From contig CAWAXW010000006.1 of NCBI GenBank assembly GCA_963786155.1, forward strand, positions 2,294,001 through 2,358,000: a stretch of 64,000 bases of DNA, given 5' to 3'. Position 1 is the first letter of the stretch, and each line of letters opens with the position of its first letter. The notes beneath the pieces are model-generated. The model saw nothing but the letters and a program-made list of their open reading frames with translations, ran no database searches and was not told the origin of the DNA. The translations under genes and the position numbers were made by a program. Below, one piece after another: positions 25,214-34,049 of the stretch. The stretch comes from CAWAXW01 sp963786155. Lineage in GTDB: Bacteria; Actinomycetota; CADDZG01; WHSQ01.

Positions 25214-25642
25214 TCAGGGTGAGACGTCCGACTCCCTTATCCGCCGGGCGAGCTCCAGGAGCATCTTGTGGGATAGCCCGGGCTCGGCCTTGAGGACGGC
25301 ATTGAAGCTCCACGCCGGGATCGCAAGGGTTCGCACGTCCGAGTCGGCCACGACGGTCGCCGACCGAGGCCCGCCGTCGAGCAACGCGATCTCGCCGAAG
25401 AAGGCTCCCGGACCGAGCACCCGCCGCGTGCGTCCGCCGACCACGACCTTCACCTTGCCCTCCATGACGACCTGAAGACCGACCCCGGTCTCTCCTTCGG
25501 TGACGATGGCTTGAGCCGGACCGAACTCCATCTCGTCGGCGATGCCTGCGAGCAGCGACAGCTCCCTCTTCGAGCATCCCGAAAACAGAGGGACGCTCTT
25601 GATGAGCTCCATGACGTCTGCTTTGGATGCCTTGCGTCCCAT
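25214..25642 (-). CDS. Cyclic nucleotide-binding domain protein
   Basis: A 142-aa protein consisting of one CAP_ED/cNMP domain: VPLFSGCSKRELSLLAGIAD, IVTEGETGVGLQVVMEGKVK and the phosphate-binding cassette PGAFFGEIALLDGGPRSATV. No DNA-binding helix-turn-helix follows, so it is probably a sensor or regulatory subunit, not a CRP-type factor. The Arg and Glu of the cassette are kept, consistent with cAMP or cGMP binding. The start overlaps the PrsW-like stop (TAATG), implying translational coupling with that membrane protease. Confidence 0.87.
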   Translation of the reverse strand: MGRKASKADVMELIKSVPLFSGCSKRELSLLAGIADEMEFGPAQAIVTEGETGVGLQVVMEGKVKVVVGGRTRRVLGPGAFFGEIALLDGGPRSATVVADSDVRTLAIPAWSFNAVLKAEPGLSHKMLLELARRIRESDVSP

Positions 25643-26751
25643 TATCCGAAACTACCCGGGGCATAGACGTCGATGTTCTCGGCGGCCTTCAGGTTCGCGA
25701 CGCGCTGGCGGGCGCGCCGGAGCTCCTCGGCTTCGCTGGTCGGGTCCTTGCTACGCCATTTCATGAACGCGAGGTTCGCAAGCTCGATGTGCAAACGCCT
25801 GACGATACGCGCGCGGTCCAACTCCCCGATCCGGACGAGCTCCCAATACCACTTGACCCGCCGCCAATAGAAGGGGACGAGCTCCACGTCTCGTTGCTCG
25901 ATCAGGCCCGAATCGACCTCGGCCGGCAGTTGCTCGATGATCACGCGGCGCTGGTGGTAGATCCACCACGCGATGAGGCCGATGAAAGCGACGATCACCA
26001 GATAGTCGATGAGGTTGTTGAAGCGCGCGATGGTGCTCACGAGATCGGGATCCAGGCGCTCGAGGGCGTCACGTCTGGTCGCACGGGCGACCCTCTCGAG
26101 CCCATAGCGTCGGACGAGCAGGAGCCTGAGCAACCCATTGTTCAGTGAGTGCAGGAGCACCGCGCCGAAGAGGCCCAGGACGGGGAACCCGACACGAGCG
26201 AGGATGCCCCGCTTCCAGGTCGCGAGGCCGATGCCGACTCCGAAGGTCGCGGTGAAGATCGCGTGTTTGAGCATCCCCGTGCCGAAGAAGCCCCGGCGCT
26301 CGATGAAGACCGAGAGGCCCTCCTCGATATCGACGCTGGTAACGAGGAAATGCAGATCTTCGGTAAAGGCGAAGCCCAGTCCGATCGCGGCTCCGTAGAC
26401 GATCCCATCGGTGACCCCGATCAATCGATTCGTCCCGTAACGCTTGTGCGCCCACCACGACACCGCGAACGCGCCGACGAGCGCGATGCCCTTGGCAAGC
26501 TCCTCCACGATGGGGGCCGAGATCGCGGGGCCGAGGGCGATCCTCAGGTCGGGGTCCAGTGAGTCGGTGATCAGCTCGTTGCCGATCAGCGAGAGAGACG
26601 TCGCCCCGATCGCACCCCAAGCGGCCATCAGCGCCACCGCAGCGAACGGCTCGTGCTCGTAGGGGTCGAGCAGGCGGATGAGCGCCAGGAACAACACCGT
26701 CTGCACCACGGCGAACGTGATCAGGAACGAAGGTGAGTCGAACAGCTCCAC
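25642..26751 (-). CDS. PrsW-family intramembrane metalloprotease
   Basis: A 369-aa polytopic protein. PrsW/CPBP-like motifs occur in order: APIVEELAKG (paired Glu), GLGFAFTEDLHFL, MLKHAIFTATFGVGIG (His) and LLHSLNNGLLRL (His). About seven membrane segments precede a soluble C-terminal region of about 100 aa rich in Arg and Glu (AEELRRARQRVANLKAAE). PrsW in Bacillus cleaves an anti-sigma factor; here the substrate is unknown. It is coupled to a cyclic nucleotide-binding gene, which may regulate it. Confidence 0.85.
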   Translation of the reverse strand: MELFDSPSFLITFAVVQTVLFLALIRLLDPYEHEPFAAVALMAAWGAIGATSLSLIGNELITDSLDPDLRIALGPAISAPIVEELAKGIALVGAFAVSWWAHKRYGTNRLIGVTDGIVYGAAIGLGFAFTEDLHFLVTSVDIEEGLSVFIERRGFFGTGMLKHAIFTATFGVGIGLATWKRGILARVGFPVLGLFGAVLLHSLNNGLLRLLLVRRYGLERVARATRRDALERLDPDLVSTIARFNNLIDYLVIVAFIGLIAWWIYHQRRVIIEQLPAEVDSGLIEQRDVELVPFYWRRVKWYWELVRIGELDRARIVRRLHIELANLAFMKWRSKDPTSEAEELRRARQRVANLKAAENIDVYAPGSFG

Positions 26752-26780
26752 GCCGTGTGACTACCACGAAGAGGGTCGGG

Positions 26781-28328
26781 CTAGAAGTCCTCCGCCGTCA
26801 GCGAATCTTCGGCGTCGAAGGGGACGCAGCGCGGGTTGAGCTCGCCCGCGAACCCGATGGCCCCGGCCATACGGATGCCCGCGCACATCACGTGGTCCCC
26901 GATCGAGGGGGCCGCGTTGAAGAGTGCGTTGTCGTTGATCGCGCTGATGCTTGCGATCACCGGATAGTCCTCGGTATGAGCGATGAGATAGCCGAGCATG
27001 TCGTCGGCGAGGCCCAAGGTGAACAGGGTCGCTTCACCAGAGATCGTGTCGGCCGCCCCAAGCGCGATCTGCGGATACGCCTCGCCGGGAACACCCATGA
27101 ACGCAACCTCGCCGATGCGGGCCGCGCCGACGATCGTTTGGATGACGTTGCCGTTCATCCAAGGGGCTTCCTTGCTGCGCATCAGCGGCGCACCAAGGCG
27201 TCCACCTTCGAGCAGTAAACCGGCAAGGACCGGGTTCGTGACCTCGGACTTGATCAAAGTCTTCTCCGACTCGATCGTGCTGCCCTCGATGGGGACGGAT
27301 GTCTCGAGCGCTTGTCCCATCATCGTCAGCAGGTTCCCGGTGAAATCACGCCGACGGTTCTCCCAGCCGCGCTCGGGCTGGACGCGTCCGATGGCGCCGG
27401 GCCAGGCGACGGCAACGCCCCCGAACAGGTTCTCGGCATCCGTGGCGACGTGCTCGGGCCAGTCACCATGGACGCCGTCGCCACCGCCGAGCGTGGGATG
27501 GGCCGCGTACGTGACGAAGGTCGCCACGACGTCCCGATCGTCATCGTCATCATCATCGTCGAGCAAGTCGTCTTGTTCGATCGCACGGGCTTGAATCACA
27601 CGCACCAGGTGGTCTACAGACTCCTGGTTGGGCACGCAAGCGTTGTTGGAGCCTTCGAAGTCGTTCGCCGCCGTCTCGAGACACACCTGGTTGTCGATCA
27701 GGTCGTACGTGCCGTCGGAGCCCTCGAACTCCTGGCGTCCGTCCGCCGCCCCCACGTAGAGGCGCGCCGGGGTACGGCCCTCGTAGGCCTCGAGCACCGC
27801 TGCGACGGCGGAGTCGTGGACCATCTGCATGTATTCCCTCGACACCCCGCCCCACGCGCCTAGCGTGTCGGGGCCCGAGTGTGAATGGTTCCCGGCAGCG
27901 ATCACGTTCTCAGCGTCGATCGCTCCGCCGGTCTCGGCTTCGATCGATTCGCCGATGTCCACGAGCCCGGGCCCATATTGCTCCTGGTACTCGGCGAACA
28001 TCCCGATGTTCTCGGCGATCACGAAAGCGAGGGTCTCGCTTCCGTTGTCCACCACGAACGCGCGGGCGAAGAGCGGTTCGGTCGTCGAGGAGTTCCGATT
28101 GCCGGCCCCAACCGCTTGGTCTGGAAGAACGCTTCCGTCCCCGAGCCCGAATCCGCCCTGGTTGACGACCCCCTCGGGTCGGATGTCGGCCTTGGCCGCT
28201 CCAACTAAGAAGATCGCCCCATCGGTGGGCTCGGCTGGGACATCGGCGACGGCCCCGGGGACCACGGACGCGGCCACGAAGGCGGCGACGGCGAGTGCTA
28301 CAGCGGAACGAGCAAAGGGTTTTGTCAT
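26781..28328 (-). CDS. Secreted neutral ceramidase-like protein
   Basis: A 515-aa protein starting MTKPFARSAVALAVAAFVAA (Sec signal). The frame extends to 28598, but that part is antisense to another gene start. The mature region resembles neutral/alkaline ceramidases: FLVGAAKADIRPEG at the start, VIAAGNHSHSGPDTLG with the HxH zinc motif, and FVTYAAHPTLGGG. A run of eight Asp (DLLDDDDDDDDRDV) is encoded by GAT/GAC triplets. The C-terminal domain holds FMGVPGEAYPQIALGAADT. It may hydrolyse an amide-linked lipid outside the cell; the specificity is not established. Confidence 0.8.
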   Translation of the reverse strand: MTKPFARSAVALAVAAFVAASVVPGAVADVPAEPTDGAIFLVGAAKADIRPEGVVNQGGFGLGDGSVLPDQAVGAGNRNSSTTEPLFARAFVVDNGSETLAFVIAENIGMFAEYQEQYGPGLVDIGESIEAETGGAIDAENVIAAGNHSHSGPDTLGAWGGVSREYMQMVHDSAVAAVLEAYEGRTPARLYVGAADGRQEFEGSDGTYDLIDNQVCLETAANDFEGSNNACVPNQESVDHLVRVIQARAIEQDDLLDDDDDDDDRDVVATFVTYAAHPTLGGGDGVHGDWPEHVATDAENLFGGVAVAWPGAIGRVQPERGWENRRRDFTGNLLTMMGQALETSVPIEGSTIESEKTLIKSEVTNPVLAGLLLEGGRLGAPLMRSKEAPWMNGNVIQTIVGAARIGEVAFMGVPGEAYPQIALGAADTISGEATLFTLGLADDMLGYLIAHTEDYPVIASISAINDNALFNAAPSIGDHVMCAGIRMAGAIGFAGELNPRCVPFDAEDSLTAEDF

Positions 28329-28494
28329 GGCGGTCGGGTTCGCCGGGAGCGCTCGCGTTCCTGCCCGAAAATCCATCATTTGGGGCCCTTGGCCATCTTT
28401 TGTGCGGATGCACGAAGGAAGGCAGGCCCAGGAGGCAAACCCTGGCGTATGGGCCCCACTGGGGGCGCTCCGTTCGCATGTCCAGGGAGGTCCG

Positions 28495-30098
28495 ATGTTC
28501 CGCAAATTCAGCTTGCTGTCAGTTGTTGCAGCTCTATTCATCACCGGGTTGGTCCCGGTGGCCTCGGCCCAAGAAGAGCACACGGCCGAAGACGCCACCG
28601 TGACGAGCCTCGCCGAGGATCACATCACCGTCGCCATAACCGTCTTCAAGCCGGCCGGCGCCAGCGAGCTCAACCAGGTACCAGTCATCTTCCACAGCCA
28701 CGGCTGGGGCGGGACCCGTACCAGCTCGATCGGCGGCGAGGTCAAGGGTCTGCTGGATGCCGGCTTCGGCGTCGTGAGCATCGACCAGCGTGGCCACGGC
28801 GAGACCGGCGGGCTTCGTAACGTCGAGGACCCCGAGCTCGAGGCCCAGGACATCAAGGCCGTCATCGACTACACGGCGGCCCTGCCGTGGGTGCTCCACA
28901 ACACCGACGAGGCCGGCCTCCCCATCGCCAGCGACCCGGTCCTCGGTGCGATCGGTGGCAGCTACGGCGGCGGCTACCAGACGATCTCGGCGCTCACCGA
29001 GCTCAGCGAGAGCGGCCACACCCGTTTCGACGCCCTCGCACCCGAGATCACCTGGTACGACCTCCCCACCGCACTCGCTCCCGAGGGCGTAGTCAGGACG
29101 GCCTGGAACACCCTTCTCTACGCGGTCTCCAAGGCGCCCGAGAACAAGATGGCCCCCTTCATCGACCAGGCCTTCGTCTACGGCCTGGCCACCGGGCAGT
29201 GGCCCGACGGCACGGTCTCGGCGATCCCGAACCTGACCGAAATCTTCCGTAATCACAGCCCCCGCGGATTCGTCGAGAAAGGCATCCAGCTCGACATGCC
29301 GGTGCTCATGCGCCAGGGGATCACCGACAACCTCTTCAACCTGAACGAGGGCATCCACAACTTCGAGCTGGCGGTCACACCCGAGGCACGCGCACGCAGC
29401 CTCTTCGTCGGCTACAACGGCGGCCACGTCTTGCCACAGGTGGGCGCGGCCATGCCCCTCGGTACTCAACCGGGTGGCGACCCCTGCTCGGCCGAGCGTG
29501 AGGGTGGCTGGTCGCAGCTCCGCATCGACTTCTTCAAGACGGCCTTCGCAGGCGGCGACCCGACGTCGTTGCTCCCCTCGCGCTACAACCTCGCGACGGA
29601 CGACGAACAGTGTCTGCACCTGGACGCTCTGCCTTCCGGCGGAGCGAGTCAAGCGCTACGACGTCGACCCGACCGGCGCGGCTCCCGGCTGGGGCACGGT
29701 CTCCGGAGTCGGTCCTCCGGTCAACTACGAGCTTGCCGACGGGCCCGCTCACGGTCGCCGGCATCCCTCATCTCACCGGGAACCTCTACTCGGCTCCCGT
29801 CGACGCACGTGTCTTCTTCGCACTCTCGGTCGGCACCAACCTGGCCGACGCGAGGGTCGTGCAGAACAACATGATGCCGCTGCGGTCGTTCCTGCCGAGC
29901 ACGGGCGGCAACCTGCCCGGCACCGGCGGCGAGTTCGACATCGAGCTCCCCGGCATCGCAGTCGACGTTGCTGCCGGAGAGAAGCTCTTCCTGACCGTGT
30001 CGCCGATCAGCGACAACTCCTTCGGCCACGGCAGCCGCACCCCGGGCTTCATGGCGATGGAAGACATGAGAGTCCACGTCCCCACAGTCGCCCAGTAA
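28495..30098 (+). pseudogene. Secreted S15/X-Pro-peptidase-like hydrolase, two frameshifts
   Basis: ATG 28495 follows AGGGAGG and begins a signal peptide (FSLLSVVAALFITGLVPVAS, then AQ). The hydrolase domain has VIFHSHGWGGTRTSSIGG, SIDQRGHGETGG, the nucleophile GAIGGSYGGGYQTI and YNGGHVLPQ. After about 29634 the frame fails. A second frame gives KRYDVDPTGAAPGWGTVSGV up to about 29744, and a third gives LTVAGIPHLTGNLYS to the stop at 30096-30098. Two single-base insertions explain this (length 3n+2). The C-terminal beta-sandwich is that of peptidase S15 enzymes. The repaired product is about 533 aa. Confidence 0.75.
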
Positions 30099-30116
30099 CA
30101 AGACTCACGAGCAAGA

Positions 30117-30149
30117 GAAAGCCCCCGGGAAACCGGGGGCTTTCTTCAT
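30117..30149 (+). terminator. Rho-independent terminator
   Basis: An 11-bp GC-rich stem (AAAGCCCCCGG / CCGGGGGCTTT) with a 4-nt GAAA loop, followed by TTCTTCATT. It lies about 20 nt after the stop of the secreted hydrolase. The symmetry lets it also act for a leftward transcript, although none ends here. Confidence 0.88.
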
Positions 30150-30166
30150 TGAGGAGATAACGGCTA

Positions 30167-30337
30167 TCAGAAGCGTCGTCTCGTGCCGGGAACCCTGTCC
30201 CTCTCCGGGTTACCCCACGGCGACAGATCCCGCTGACCCGACCCGATATAGCGCCCCTTCACGGACCCGAAGAAAGCTAGATAGGCGTAGAAACCGACGA
30301 GGGAGACAATGAACATCACGATCAGCGCGGTTCTCAT
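30167..30337 (-). CDS. Small single-TM protein (56 aa)
   Basis: An intact 56-codon frame from ATG 30337 to TGA 30167-30169. Residues about 3-23 are a membrane segment (TALIVMFIVSLVGFYAYLAF). The rest is a short polar, Arg-rich tail (SVKGRYIGSGQRDL, then SPWGNPERDRVPGTRRRF), expected in the cytoplasm if the positive-inside rule holds. It sits alone between the terminator and the LVIVD gene. No homolog was recognised. Codon use looks like that of its neighbours, which favours a real gene. Confidence 0.6.
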   Translation of the reverse strand: MRTALIVMFIVSLVGFYAYLAFFGSVKGRYIGSGQRDLSPWGNPERDRVPGTRRRF

Positions 30338-30425
30338 AAGTCCATCATCACACGCAGCCCGGCAAGATCACCAAAGGTCGGCTGGGCCGGGCTCAGATGT
30401 CACCGGCTATCAGTAGCTCGGGGTC

Positions 30426-31622
30426 TCAGTTCGGGAGGGGGCCGGTGTATTCGATTATGTCGATGGCCCCTTGGCCTCCCCCGTCTTCGACCACGTACAT
30501 GATCCGGTCGGTGATCCACTCGAGGTCGATCGCACCGTGGATATCCTTGAGGAAGTAGCCGGCCTCGGTTGGCTCGCCGTCAGGACCGACGTCCAGCAGG
30601 CGTATGCCTTGTGAGTACGCAGCCATCGCCACTAAGCCCCCGTTGTTGAAGCTGGGGTGCTCCTGGGCCCAATGAGCCGAGCAGCCCTGGACGCCGAGCG
30701 CATCCACCGGTGGATGCCCGTCGCTGCCAGTGCCGTTGGTAAGGGTGTAGCTGCCGGCCGGCTTAAAGCCCCCGGTGCGCCAACCTTCAGTGTTCCAGAA
30801 CTGCAAGGTCTTGCCGTCCTCCCCATAGAGCTCGCAGCGCCCGTTGTTGACGCCCTCGGAGGCGGTCAACATGAATCTGTCCTTGCCCGCCCGCGGCCAG
30901 GTGCTGTTGTGGGTCGTGTGGGGAGCGTCGGGATCGGACTGCATGACGACGAGCGGTTTGGCCGGATCTCGAACGTCGAGCACGAACATCGGGCTGCTGG
31001 AGGTGACGACCAGACCGGGTCGCACCTCGGTCACGTCGTGTGCAGACACGCCTCCGGTGGCGTCCGTCCACTTCTCATCGAGGAGCTTGGGCTTGGAAGG
31101 GTCACGCAGGTCAACGATGGCCCCGGCGCTGGACGAACCGCTGCTCGCTCCGTAGGCCCACTTGCAGTTGAACAGACAGGTCATGGTGTGCGCACCCGCG
31201 CCCTTCAGGGTTGCGATGATCTCCATCTTCTTGGGGTTGCGGACGTCGATGACAAGCAACTCGTTGGCGGGATCGGCACGGTTGAACCGGGTCAGGAGCA
31301 GGATCTTGCCGTTCGTGGCGAGGTCCTCGTTCTCGTTGTTCTGCGTGAGTAGCTCGTCGGGGCCCATGTGGTCCAGGAGCTTTGGCTCTTCGGGGTTGGA
31401 GGCGTCGTAGGAATAGAGCCCCGTCTGCCAGCTCGAGATGAAGTACGTGTCCCCCACCAACCGGCCGCCGACGGCGACCCCATGAAGCGGGACGGTGCCG
31501 ATCAAGCGGAAGTTCTTCGACTGGGTGATGACCTGGCCCTGAGCCGACCCGGCCGAGGGCCACGTCAGCCCCAGCAAGAAGACAGATAGCGCCATCGCCA
31601 TACCGGATGATGCTCGCCGCAA
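30426..31622 (-). CDS. Secreted LVIVD-repeat protein
   Basis: A secreted beta-propeller-like protein. Repeats of the LVIVD type are visible (LLVIDVRNPKKMEI; GAIVDLRDPSKPKLL; MFVLDVRDPAKPLVV; GIRLLDVGPDGEPTEAGYF). The signal peptide is ALSVFLLGLTWPSAGSAQG. I choose TTG 31622 because GGGGAG lies 7 nt upstream; ATGs at 31670 and 31601 are alternatives, and the frame is open to 31742. LVIVD proteins are exported and mostly uncharacterised. It is followed by the small TM gene downstream on the same strand. Confidence 0.78.
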   Translation of the reverse strand: MRRASSGMAMALSVFLLGLTWPSAGSAQGQVITQSKNFRLIGTVPLHGVAVGGRLVGDTYFISSWQTGLYSYDASNPEEPKLLDHMGPDELLTQNNENEDLATNGKILLLTRFNRADPANELLVIDVRNPKKMEIIATLKGAGAHTMTCLFNCKWAYGASSGSSSAGAIVDLRDPSKPKLLDEKWTDATGGVSAHDVTEVRPGLVVTSSSPMFVLDVRDPAKPLVVMQSDPDAPHTTHNSTWPRAGKDRFMLTASEGVNNGRCELYGEDGKTLQFWNTEGWRTGGFKPAGSYTLTNGTGSDGHPPVDALGVQGCSAHWAQEHPSFNNGGLVAMAAYSQGIRLLDVGPDGEPTEAGYFLKDIHGAIDLEWITDRIMYVVEDGGGQGAIDIIEYTGPLPN

Positions 31623-31805
31623 GGTGAATCTCCCCTCGATGCTTGCCCTGCCCCCTGCCTCACCGAAAGCCATGTTCCGAAACAAGGCAAGGTAGCCGAA
31701 TCCCCATTCACTAAGAGAATTCGATGGTGGAGGCTTGCCCACCTGCCGCTGGGGTCGATCTGCGGGACTCCGCGAAAGGATGCTTCGTTCGGAACCCAGA
31801 TGCGG

Positions 31806-32498
31806 TCAGTGGCGTTCACCGAGCAGCGATGCGAATACGACGACGTTGTCCAGATAGTGGCCGGCGGCATCATCGAAGGCCCCCCCGCAGGTGATGATCC
31901 GGAGTCCGGCATGGTCGATATCGCCGTAAACGGTGCGGGTGGGAAAGTCATCCTTGGCATAACGGTGGACCTCGTCGACGACGAAGGTCGCCACCGAATC
32001 GTCGGCGCGAGTGACGGAGATCCGATCGCCTGGACGGAGGTCACCCAGTCGGAAGAACACCGACGGGCCGTTGGCCGCAGAGTCCACATGGCCCACGAGG
32101 ATCGCGGGGCCTAGCGAGCCCGGCGTTGGGGAGTGGCGGTACCAGGCGGCGTCGTCGTAGTAAGGCCCGGGGGCAGGAGTCTCCAGGGCGCCGTCCGCGG
32201 TCCGCCCCACCTTCTGGATGTCCGAGCGAACGTCTATCGCTGGGATCTTCAGAGACACCGGTAGTGAGCGCGGGAGGGTATGAACCTCGGCCTTCGGTTT
32301 ATCGACCGCTCCATGCCCCGTCGACTCGGCGTTCGGAGGCGTGGAGGGATCGTCTGACACGAGCGGCGACTGCGGAACCCCACGTTGCGACGCGAGTGCC
32401 GCACCGATCAGGGCCACTCCGCAGACGAGGAAGATCGCAGCGGCCGCGCCGGCGATAAGCCCACGACGACCGCTACGGATTGGCACTCCTCGTCTCAT
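31806..32498 (-). CDS. Sortase, class F-like
   Basis: A 230-aa sortase with one N-terminal signal anchor (GLIAGAAAAIFLVCGVALIG). The catalytic region shows PAILVGHVDSAANGPSVFF (His), LGDLRPGDRISV and LRIITCGGAFD (Cys). The catalytic Arg usually found within about 10-14 residues after the Cys (often YRDN in this class) is not seen; the stretch is AAGHYLDNVVVFA. It should anchor surface proteins to the wall, and the adjacent gene encodes a probable substrate with a C-terminal sorting signal. Confidence 0.85.
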   Translation of the reverse strand: MRRGVPIRSGRRGLIAGAAAAIFLVCGVALIGAALASQRGVPQSPLVSDDPSTPPNAESTGHGAVDKPKAEVHTLPRSLPVSLKIPAIDVRSDIQKVGRTADGALETPAPGPYYDDAAWYRHSPTPGSLGPAILVGHVDSAANGPSVFFRLGDLRPGDRISVTRADDSVATFVVDEVHRYAKDDFPTRTVYGDIDHAGLRIITCGGAFDDAAGHYLDNVVVFASLLGERH

Positions 32499-32520
32499 AT
32501 CCCGTCCTCGATCAGGATCG

Positions 32521-33684
32521 TTATCTGACCGGTCGCCGCAGCTGGAAGGTCGCGATCGCAGCGACGAGGAAACCGAAGCCCATTAGCAGCATTCGAAGGT
32601 TCTCCAGCCCGCTGGTGGATCCGCCACCGGCGCCCGCGCCTCCAGTGGGCACGTGGATTACCTGTCCTGTTGTGTCGGCGCCGTCCGTCGGTCCCCCACC
32701 AGGTCCAGAGGGTCCTCCACCCGAACCAGCTCCGTTCTCCGCCATGCCTGAGTCCTCTGATGGTCCGGGGCCAGGTCCTCCGGTGTCAGAACCCGGGGTG
32801 GCCCGTGGGGTCGGAACCGATGACACCGTGGGCACCGGGGTTGGAGCGGGGGTCCCACTTGGCTCCGGCGTTGGAGTTGCGGTCGGAGCGGGAGTCCCAC
32901 TTGGCTCCGCCGTTGGAGTTGTGGTCGGAGCGGGAGTCCCACTTGGCTCCGCCGTTGGAGTTGCGGTTGGAGCCGGAGTTGGCGTTCCGTCCGGTGGCTG
33001 GGTGATGTTGCTGGTGAGGCTGGTGGCGCAGGTGACCGTTGCGCCTCCACCGTTGCCAGATCCGTTGCATTGGTTGACGGAGACGGTGAGCAGTGAGGTC
33101 GTGGTGGAGCCGGAGCCGACCGTGCAACGGACCCGCTGGGTTCCTCCACCGCCGTTCCCGGAGCTATTGCACTGGGTAACGGTAGCTCCGGTCGTACTCG
33201 CCGGGAAAGGGTCGCACTGGATCGTTGGTTGGGTCCCGCCGCCCTGACCCGCCTCGTTGCACTGGTTCACAGTTGCCGTGGTGGGGGCGCCTGCGGCTGT
33301 GATGTTATTCACGATGTCTACCGAGCAAGTCACCGTGCCCCCACCCCCGTTGCCCGAGCCGTTGCATTGATCGATGGACGTGATCAGAGCGGTCGAGCTC
33401 ACCGTCGACGAAGTACAGGTCAGGGTTGCGGGGTCGTTGGCCGCGCCGTGGCATTCCCTCAGCGTCACCGATGAGCTAGTTACGCCGCCGTTGACTGTGT
33501 TGGTGACCGTGTACTGACATTCGACAGCTTGCCCGCCGACGTTGTCGGTGCCGTTGCACTGACTGAGTGCCGGCTGAGCCGAGGCGGCGAAGGGGCCGGC
33601 AACAAATAGGGCAGAGATCAGCGAGATGGCGAAAACGAGCGAAAGGAGAGCGCGAGCCCTCCGGTGGCTGAAGGGGTTCCGCAT
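32521..33684 (-). CDS. Sortase-anchored surface protein with QCNGSGNGGG repeats
   Basis: A 387-aa exported protein. The signal peptide is followed by about five repeats built on QCNGSGNGGGGTVTC, with paired Cys that probably form disulfides. A Pro/Thr-rich stalk of 14-residue units (TATPTAEPSGTPAP) spans about residues 235-285, then a Gly-rich region. The C-terminus has a sorting-signal layout: HVPTGGAGAGGG, a hydrophobic segment (LLMGFGFLVAAIATFQL) and a basic end RRPVR. The sortase gene is 22 bp downstream. The ligand or role of the repeats is unknown. Confidence 0.85.
   Translation of the reverse strand: MRNPFSHRRARALLSLVFAISLISALFVAGPFAASAQPALSQCNGTDNVGGQAVECQYTVTNTVNGGVTSSSVTLRECHGAANDPATLTCTSSTVSSTALITSIDQCNGSGNGGGGTVTCSVDIVNNITAAGAPTTATVNQCNEAGQGGGTQPTIQCDPFPASTTGATVTQCNSSGNGGGGTQRVRCTVGSGSTTTSLLTVSVNQCNGSGNGGGATVTCATSLTSNITQPPDGTPTPAPTATPTAEPSGTPAPTTTPTAEPSGTPAPTATPTPEPSGTPAPTPVPTVSSVPTPRATPGSDTGGPGPGPSEDSGMAENGAGSGGGPSGPGGGPTDGADTTGQVIHVPTGGAGAGGGSTSGLENLRMLLMGFGFLVAAIATFQLRRPVR
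32850..32990 (-). repeat. 42-bp tandem repeat (stalk of surface protein)
   Basis: About 3.3 near-identical 42-bp units inside the surface-protein gene, each encoding 14 residues (TATPTAEPSGTPAP type). The plus strand shows GTCCCACTTGGCTCCG recurring at this period. Copy number probably varies between strains, changing stalk length. Confidence 0.8.
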
Positions 33685-33887
33685 GGGGACCGGCTTTCCA
33701 GGACATGGTGTCCGTTGGTGGGGCTCGAGTCGGGTTGACTCCGCCGCGAGGTCCGAAGCAGATACCTATTGCATCGGGGCACAACACCCAAAACTGAAGG
33801 ACGGGTCTCTGGACCATTGATCCGTGGGTCGATGGACACTGCCGCTCGGTCCGACCAATGACTTGCGCGATCCGGGCCAGAAAACAG

Positions 33888-33918
33888 AAAAGCCCCTGTG
33901 ACCAGGGGCTTTTCTTTA
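33888..33918 (-). terminator. Rho-independent terminator after tRNA-fMet
   Basis: On the minus strand, GAAAAGCCCCTGG-TCA-CAGGGGCTTTTC forms a stem of about 11 bp followed by TGTTTT. It begins just past the CCA end of the tRNA. It is symmetric, so it may also act on the plus strand. Confidence 0.85.
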
Positions 33919-33924
33919 CTTCTG

Positions 33925-34001
33925 TGGTTGCAGGGGCGGGATTTGAACCCGCGACCTCCGGGTTATGAGCCCGGCGAGCTACCAGACTGCTCCACCCTGC
34001 C
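33925..34001 (-). tRNA. Initiator tRNA-fMet (CAT anticodon)
   Basis: A complete 77-nt cloverleaf with encoded CCA. The anticodon loop is CTCATAA, on a stem with three consecutive G:C pairs (CCGGG/CCCGG). Position 1 (G) faces A72 and does not pair. Both are initiator features. The T arm reads GCGGGTTCGAATCCCGC. Confidence 0.95.
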
Positions 34002-34049
34002 CACTGAGGTTAACAGCCTGGTAAACGGCCGTAGGAACCCGTGCAAGCT

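Noticed and set aside
28425..28494. GGCAAACCCTGG upstream of the secreted hydrolase as another GEMM riboswitch
   Set aside because: The second core element GACGCAAAGC and the receptor side are missing.
32850..32990. Regular 42-bp repeats as a possible CRISPR array
   Set aside because: The units are contiguous without unique spacers and encode a 14-residue protein repeat in frame.
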